Part shown: positions 60,469-64,000 of the stretch, in pieces | Numbering within the stretch: the first letter of the stretch is position 1 | Layout: each line of letters begins with the position of its first letter | NCBI RefSeq assembly: GCF_030124145.1 | Contig: NZ_JASKMS010000021.1 | Location: 1 to 64,000 of the forward strand | DNA: 64,000 nucleotides | Direction: 5' to 3' | Source of the DNA: Streptomyces sp. 378 | GTDB taxonomy: Bacteria; Actinomycetota; Actinomycetes; Streptomycetales; Streptomycetaceae | Made by a program: the position numbers and the translations under genes | The notes under the pieces: generated by a model | Seen by the model: the letters and a program-made list of their open reading frames with translations, nothing else | What the model was told of the DNA's origin: nothing | The model's database searches: none

Positions 60469-61386
60469 GTGCCATCGCCGCAGCAGGCACGCGCACAGGC
60501 ATCCGCGATCACCTCGGGGAAGGCCGCCCCCGAAGCGGAGGTCTCCCCGTCCGCCCAGCTCCGGGCACTGTTCGACCGGCCCCGGCTGTCCCCCGGGCAG
60601 CGCCGTATCGCGCAGTACCTGATCGAGCACATCACCGAGGCGGCGTTCCTGTCGATCACGGATCTCGCGGACCGGGTCGGTGTCAGCCAGCCCTCGGTGA
60701 CACGGTTCGCCTCGGCGGTCGGCTTCAGCGGATACCCGGCGCTGCGGGAGAAGCTCCAGTCGATCGCGCTGGGCACCCTCGCCGTCGGTGCGGCAGACGA
60801 CAACCGGGGCAACGAACTGCAGGCGGCCGTCGACGCCGAGATCGAGAACCTGGAGAACCTGCGGCGCGACCTCGCCGACCCGAACGTGGTCATCGACGTC
60901 GGCCGCAAGCTCTCCTCGTCGGCCCCCCTGACGGTCCTCGGCCTGCGCATCTCCGTTTCCCTGGCGGAGTACTTCGCCTACGCCGCCCGCCGGATCCATC
61001 CGGACGTCCGGCTGGTGACGCGGGGCGGCAGCGTCGCCTACGACGCGCTGCTGCAATCGCGTGAGGCCGGCGGTACGTGGGTGCTGGCGTTCTCCATGCC
61101 CCGGCACGCCCAGGAGACCCTGACGGCCGTGCGGGTCGCGCGGGGCGCCGGGCTCAAGGTCGTCCTGATCACCGACCTGGCGCTCGGGCCGCTCGCGGAC
61201 GAGGCGGACGTCGTCTTCGCCCTGGGGACGGGTTCGCGACTGGTCTTCGACTCCTACGCGGCTCCGGGCGTGATGTGCTCGGCGCTGCTGCAGGCCATGA
61301 CGGACGCGGATCCGGAGCGGACGCAGGCCCGGCTGGAGGAGTACGAGCAGGTCGCCGACCAGCACCAGTTCTTCCTCCGGGACTGA
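60469..61386 (+). CDS. MurR/RpiR-family transcriptional regulator
   Basis: A 305-residue regulator; GTG 60469 is chosen because GAAGGAGG lies 8 bases ahead, whereas the upstream in-frame GTG 60445 has none. The RpiR helix-turn-helix (about 30-105) has LSPGQRRIAQYLIEHITEAA and LADRVGVSQPSVTRFASAVG. The SIS sugar-phosphate domain (about 125-275) has DVGRKLSSSAPLTVLGLRIS, RLVTRGGSVAYDALLQSREA and VLITDLALGPLADEADVVFA. It senses a phosphosugar and represses sugar genes not seen nearby. The targets are unknown. Confidence 0.9.
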   Translation: MPSPQQARAQASAITSGKAAPEAEVSPSAQLRALFDRPRLSPGQRRIAQYLIEHITEAAFLSITDLADRVGVSQPSVTRFASAVGFSGYPALREKLQSIALGTLAVGAADDNRGNELQAAVDAEIENLENLRRDLADPNVVIDVGRKLSSSAPLTVLGLRISVSLAEYFAYAARRIHPDVRLVTRGGSVAYDALLQSREAGGTWVLAFSMPRHAQETLTAVRVARGAGLKVVLITDLALGPLADEADVVFALGTGSRLVFDSYAAPGVMCSALLQAMTDADPERTQARLEEYEQVADQHQFFLRD

Positions 61387-61431
61387 AGGGCACGTCGCGA
61401 TCCCAACAGGGGACCATCCGCAACAAAGCGC

Positions 61432-61449
61432 GCATGAATGTTTTCATGC
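61432..61449. promoter_or_regulatory. AT-rich inverted repeat downstream of the RpiR gene
   Basis: GCATGAA-TGTT-TTCATGC (arms 61432-61438 and 61443-61449), in a strikingly AT-rich island (about 61425-61490) that also holds GGCATATATAAATACTG, a -10-like element. The island precedes the gene at 61645 by about 155 bases and is a good promoter/operator candidate. Confidence 0.5.
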
Positions 61450-61644
61450 TCCTTGCAAACCGATTGGCATATATAAATACTGCTCACGGATCGCGACCCG
61501 GTTGTCCCGGATCCGTTCCGCACCCGTGGAGCCGGGTCCTACCCACTCCGGCGTCCCGGGTGTTCGTGGCGGCCCCGGTCATCCCCTAGGCCGGGGCCGC
61601 CCCGACTCGTCGTCCACCCTCGCGACGCCGCACACCCGAGAGCG

Positions 61645-62025
61645 ATGAACATGCCCCTGACGACCACGCGCATCAGCCCGGACTGGCCCTGCCAGGTCAA
61701 GATGCCAGGCAGCTACGACTGGGAGCGCTCGGCGGCCAAGTGGCTGCGCGAGCTGGTGCCCACGCGCTACGCCGGATACCCGGTGTTCATCCGGCACCCC
61801 GTCCTCCTCGCGCGGCATGCCCAGATCCAGGTCCAGCACGAGATCCGGGTCGCCCGCACCGCCCTCCAGACCGCCCGCGCCGACCTGCCCGGACTCGGCC
61901 TGCACGAGGGCGTCATCGAGCACACGATCAAGCTGTACGCGGCCGAGGTCATGCAGCTCCAGCACATCGCGCGCAGCGTCCGGGCGGTCACCCAGGCCCT
62001 GGTGGAGGCGAACCGCCAGCCCTGA
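61645..62025 (+). CDS. Small protein of unknown function, Streptomyces-type
   Basis: A 126-residue protein from ATG 61645 (ATG 61651 is the alternative). It is helical and soluble: DWERSAAKWLRELVPTRYAG, YPVFIRHPVLLARHAQIQVQ, then HEIRVARTALQTARADLPGL and a final helix VMQLQHIARSVRAVTQALVE. No signal or membrane segment. It looks like a conserved Streptomyces family with unknown role. Upstream there is an AT-rich promoter-like island. Confidence 0.72.
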   Translation: MNMPLTTTRISPDWPCQVKMPGSYDWERSAAKWLRELVPTRYAGYPVFIRHPVLLARHAQIQVQHEIRVARTALQTARADLPGLGLHEGVIEHTIKLYAAEVMQLQHIARSVRAVTQALVEANRQP

Positions 62026-62299
62026 CGGAAGTCCGGCGCGGCGAACCCCACACCACCCCGGCCGGCCGCTGCCACTGCGGGCGCCGTCTTCCCGACGGTC
62101 CCGCTACCGGTGCCGACCTACCCGGTGGTGCCGGGGGCTCAGCCGGCTGCCGCGGCTGTGGCCGTATCCGCACGCTGGAACCGCACGGCCGCGGACGGCG
62201 CCACGAGGTCCATGTGGCCGACGGGGTGCCTGAGGCGGGCGATCAATGCCTGCGCACAAGGCGTTCTTCCCCTCGGGCCAGGTGTGCAATGCTCAACGC
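62026..62299. other. Gap with possible cysteine-rich remnant
   Basis: There are 274 bases without a supported gene. In one plus frame, about 62050-62260, the reading is GRCHCGRRLP...GCRGCGRIRT, with paired cysteines of a small zinc-ribbon look. No start codon lies in this frame at the right place. It may be a short remnant or chance. No promoter for the next gene was recognised. Confidence 0.25.
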
Positions 62300-64000
62300 G
62301 TGACGAGCGAGCCCGTGACGCCGGCGCAGCCCGGTGGCGCACCGGACCTGGCCGAACTGGCCAAGATCGTCGCCCGGCAGCGCGCCGAACTGGACCGGCT
62401 GCGCGACCAGGCGGCCACCTCGGCTGTCGTGGAACGCGCCAAGGGCGCGGTGATGGCGCTGACCGGCTGTACCGCCGACGCGGCGGGCGAACAGTTGCTC
62501 CAGCGGGCCAAGGCCGCCCGTCACACCCTGCTGGAGGAGTGCTGGATCACGCTGGGCGGTCTCGCTCCGGCGCCGGCCGGCCGGAGCGGCGCGCGCGAGG
62601 CGGTCGACATCGGGGGTCCCGGTTCCGAGGCGACCGCGCTGGAGCAGTCGGCCGTGCCGGACGACGTCACCGCCGCTCTGGCCCGCCTCGGCAAGGCCCT
62701 CGTTCGGGTGATGACACCGCACGACCTCGCCCGGTGTCTGCTGGAGCATCTCGGCCCCGACATGTCGGCGGACGCGGTCCTGATCTACGCGCGCAGGCCC
62801 GACGGCGGCCTCGGACTGATCGGTCACGCGGGTGTCGACGACACCCTCGCGGCCCAGTGGGGCCAGGTGCCGCCGCTGAGCGGCATGGCCGCGCTGGACG
62901 CGCTGCGAGCGGGCGAGCCGCGCTGGCTGGAGGACTTCGCCGCGGACGAGCGGCGGTACCTGCTCATCGGCGACCCTTCCGACCGGTGGCGGTCGCGTGC
63001 CTGGCTTCCGGTACTCACCGCGGGCCCGGCCGTGCCCGAGGTCTGCATCGGCGTACTGCGCGGCCGTGCCGGGGCGTTCACCGCGCGTGACCGCGCCCAT
63101 CTGCGGGGCGTCACCAGGCTGTGCGCCGGCCGGTTGCGCGCCTTCGACGCCCCGCCCGAACGGAGCGCCGACGCCGAAACGGACGCGGTGCAGGCGCTGT
63201 TCGAGGCGCTGCCGGTCGCGGCGATGCTGCTCACGCCGCTGCGGGCCGCGACGGGTGAGGTCGAGGACTTCCGGGTGCAGGCCGCGACCGACCAGGTGGG
63301 CGATCTGCTGGGCCGGACCGGTGAGGAACCGGCAGGGCGGCGGCTACTGGAACTGCGGCCGGCCCTGGCCGCCGAGCCGCTGTGGCGGGGCTGCCTCCGG
63401 GTGCTGGCCACCGGGCAGGCGTACGAGGGCGAGCCGTTCGCGCACGAAGAGGTCGTGGCGGGCGTCGCCGAGCTGTCGCTGTACACGGCCCGGGCCGCGC
63501 CGCTGGGCGACGCCCTCGTCGTCTCGTGGATCCGGCACGGTTCCTCCGACCGGCAGGAGCAGCGGCTGGCGGACCTGCAGCGGCTGGGCAATCTCGGCTG
63601 GGCGAACTGGAACCTGGTCACACAGGAGGCCTCCTGGTCGACCCAGGTGTTCTCCCTCGTCGGCCGGGATCCCGCGCACGGTCCGGTGGGCCTCTCCCAG
63701 GTGCCGGAGCTCGCGTTGCCGGAGGACACACCCGCGCTGACCCGCGCCGTCGACGAACTCCTCCACCAGGGGCGTCCGTTCGACGTGCCGTTCCGGATCC
63801 GGACCAGCGGCGGCATCCGGCATCTGCGGTTGGCGGCCGAGGCGGTGGCCGACCGGCACGGCACGCCCGTCGAGGTGCACGGCTTCGTACAGGACATGAC
63901 CGCCCGGCGGCGGGCGGAGCTGGCGCTGGTCGAGAGCGAGCGGGCGATCCTGACGCAGCACGACGTGCTCCAGGCCGAGCGGACCCTGGCCTCCCGGCTC
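62300..64000 (+). CDS. ANTAR-GAF-PAS sensor protein, N-terminal part (runs off right edge)
   Basis: An open frame from GTG 62300 to the window end (567 codons, no stop; GTG 62282 is possible). An ANTAR-like RNA-binding helix set is at about 20-90 (QAATSAVVERAKGAVMALTG). A GAF domain follows (about 120-285, ADAVLIYARRPDGGLGLIGH). Then a PAS-like sensor region (about 300-430) and a second PAS (about 435-540) ending HGFVQDMTARRRAELALVES, the typical PAC-to-helix join. In Streptomyces such arrays are usually followed by a SpoIIE/PP2C phosphatase domain; here that part is outside the window. Small-molecule or light sensing is likely, ligand unknown. Confidence 0.8.
   Translation, partial: MTSEPVTPAQPGGAPDLAELAKIVARQRAELDRLRDQAATSAVVERAKGAVMALTGCTADAAGEQLLQRAKAARHTLLEECWITLGGLAPAPAGRSGAREAVDIGGPGSEATALEQSAVPDDVTAALARLGKALVRVMTPHDLARCLLEHLGPDMSADAVLIYARRPDGGLGLIGHAGVDDTLAAQWGQVPPLSGMAALDALRAGEPRWLEDFAADERRYLLIGDPSDRWRSRAWLPVLTAGPAVPEVCIGVLRGRAGAFTARDRAHLRGVTRLCAGRLRAFDAPPERSADAETDAVQALFEALPVAAMLLTPLRAATGEVEDFRVQAATDQVGDLLGRTGEEPAGRRLLELRPALAAEPLWRGCLRVLATGQAYEGEPFAHEEVVAGVAELSLYTARAAPLGDALVVSWIRHGSSDRQEQRLADLQRLGNLGWANWNLVTQEASWSTQVFSLVGRDPAHGPVGLSQVPELALPEDTPALTRAVDELLHQGRPFDVPFRIRTSGGIRHLRLAAEAVADRHGTPVEVHGFVQDMTARRRAELALVESERAILTQHDVLQAERTLASRL

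Overview
The window is about 72% G+C, with codon third positions almost all G or C. It carries a chaplin, a DUF5133 protein, a proteasome beta subunit, SpoIIE-type phosphatase and ATPase genes, and many Tat-exported sugar hydrolases. Together these point to a Streptomyces (or very close relative) chromosome. No rRNA, tRNA, CRISPR array or insertion sequence was seen.

Layout. 1-8.4 kb: carbohydrate module, with a LacI-type regulator cut by the left edge, three identical palindromic operators, a large secreted LamG/GH-A-like hydrolase, an aquaglyceroporin, a decayed membrane-protein gene, a cupin, and a Tat-secreted GH43-AbfB arabinofuranosidase. 8.6-15.5 kb: SDR, PPK2 polyphosphate kinase, a SpoIIE-partner-type ATPase, a frameshifted tautomerase, and several Streptomyces-type proteins of unknown function. 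15.5-16.8 kb: a graspetide RiPP pair (tgmA precursor, tgmB ATP-grasp ligase). 17-20.2 kb: small membrane protein, GlxA-type AraC regulator, DUF5133 protein, aldo/keto reductase.

20.4-30.9 kb is the most remarkable part. Acyl-CoA carboxyltransferase, fatty-acyl-AMP ligase, a one-module PKS (ACP-KS-AT-ACP-TE) and a Tat-exported antigen-85-like esterase lie in one close-packed operon, followed by a PucR-type regulator and a secreted cutinase. This is the same set of activities as the mycobacterial mycolate locus (accD4-pks13-fadD32-Culp6-fbp), in a genus that makes no mycolic acids. The reading is that a fatty acid is activated by the FAAL, loaded on the N-terminal ACP, condensed in one Claisen step with a carboxylated acyl-CoA, and released by the TE; the exported esterase and cutinase could then transfer or trim the product outside the cell. 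Specificity positions in both the carboxyltransferase and the AT carry small residues, which would suit a bulky extender.

31-48 kb: secreted alpha/beta hydrolase, second aldo/keto reductase, oxidoreductase and GNAT genes, PP2C phosphatase, chaplin, DUF5709 protein, a nickel/cobalt permease pseudogene behind a Nur-like box, an orphan but catalytically complete proteasome beta subunit, a GT-C glycosyltransferase, and a GH65 phosphorylase/beta-phosphoglucomutase pair. The pair is divided from a divergent kinase gene by a 76-bp tandem repeat. 48-56 kb: a sugar-uptake regulon (predicted CAZyme, two ABC permeases, binding lipoprotein, ROK regulator with an inverted-repeat operator, and a divergent BadF/NagK-type kinase). 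56-64 kb: Tat-secreted PAP2 phosphatase with a C-terminal beta-strand repeat, a second GT-C protein, a DUF3662 protein, an RpiR regulator, and an ANTAR-GAF-PAS sensor cut by the right edge. Five genes or remnants appear frameshifted or decayed; raw reads would be needed to exclude assembly errors.
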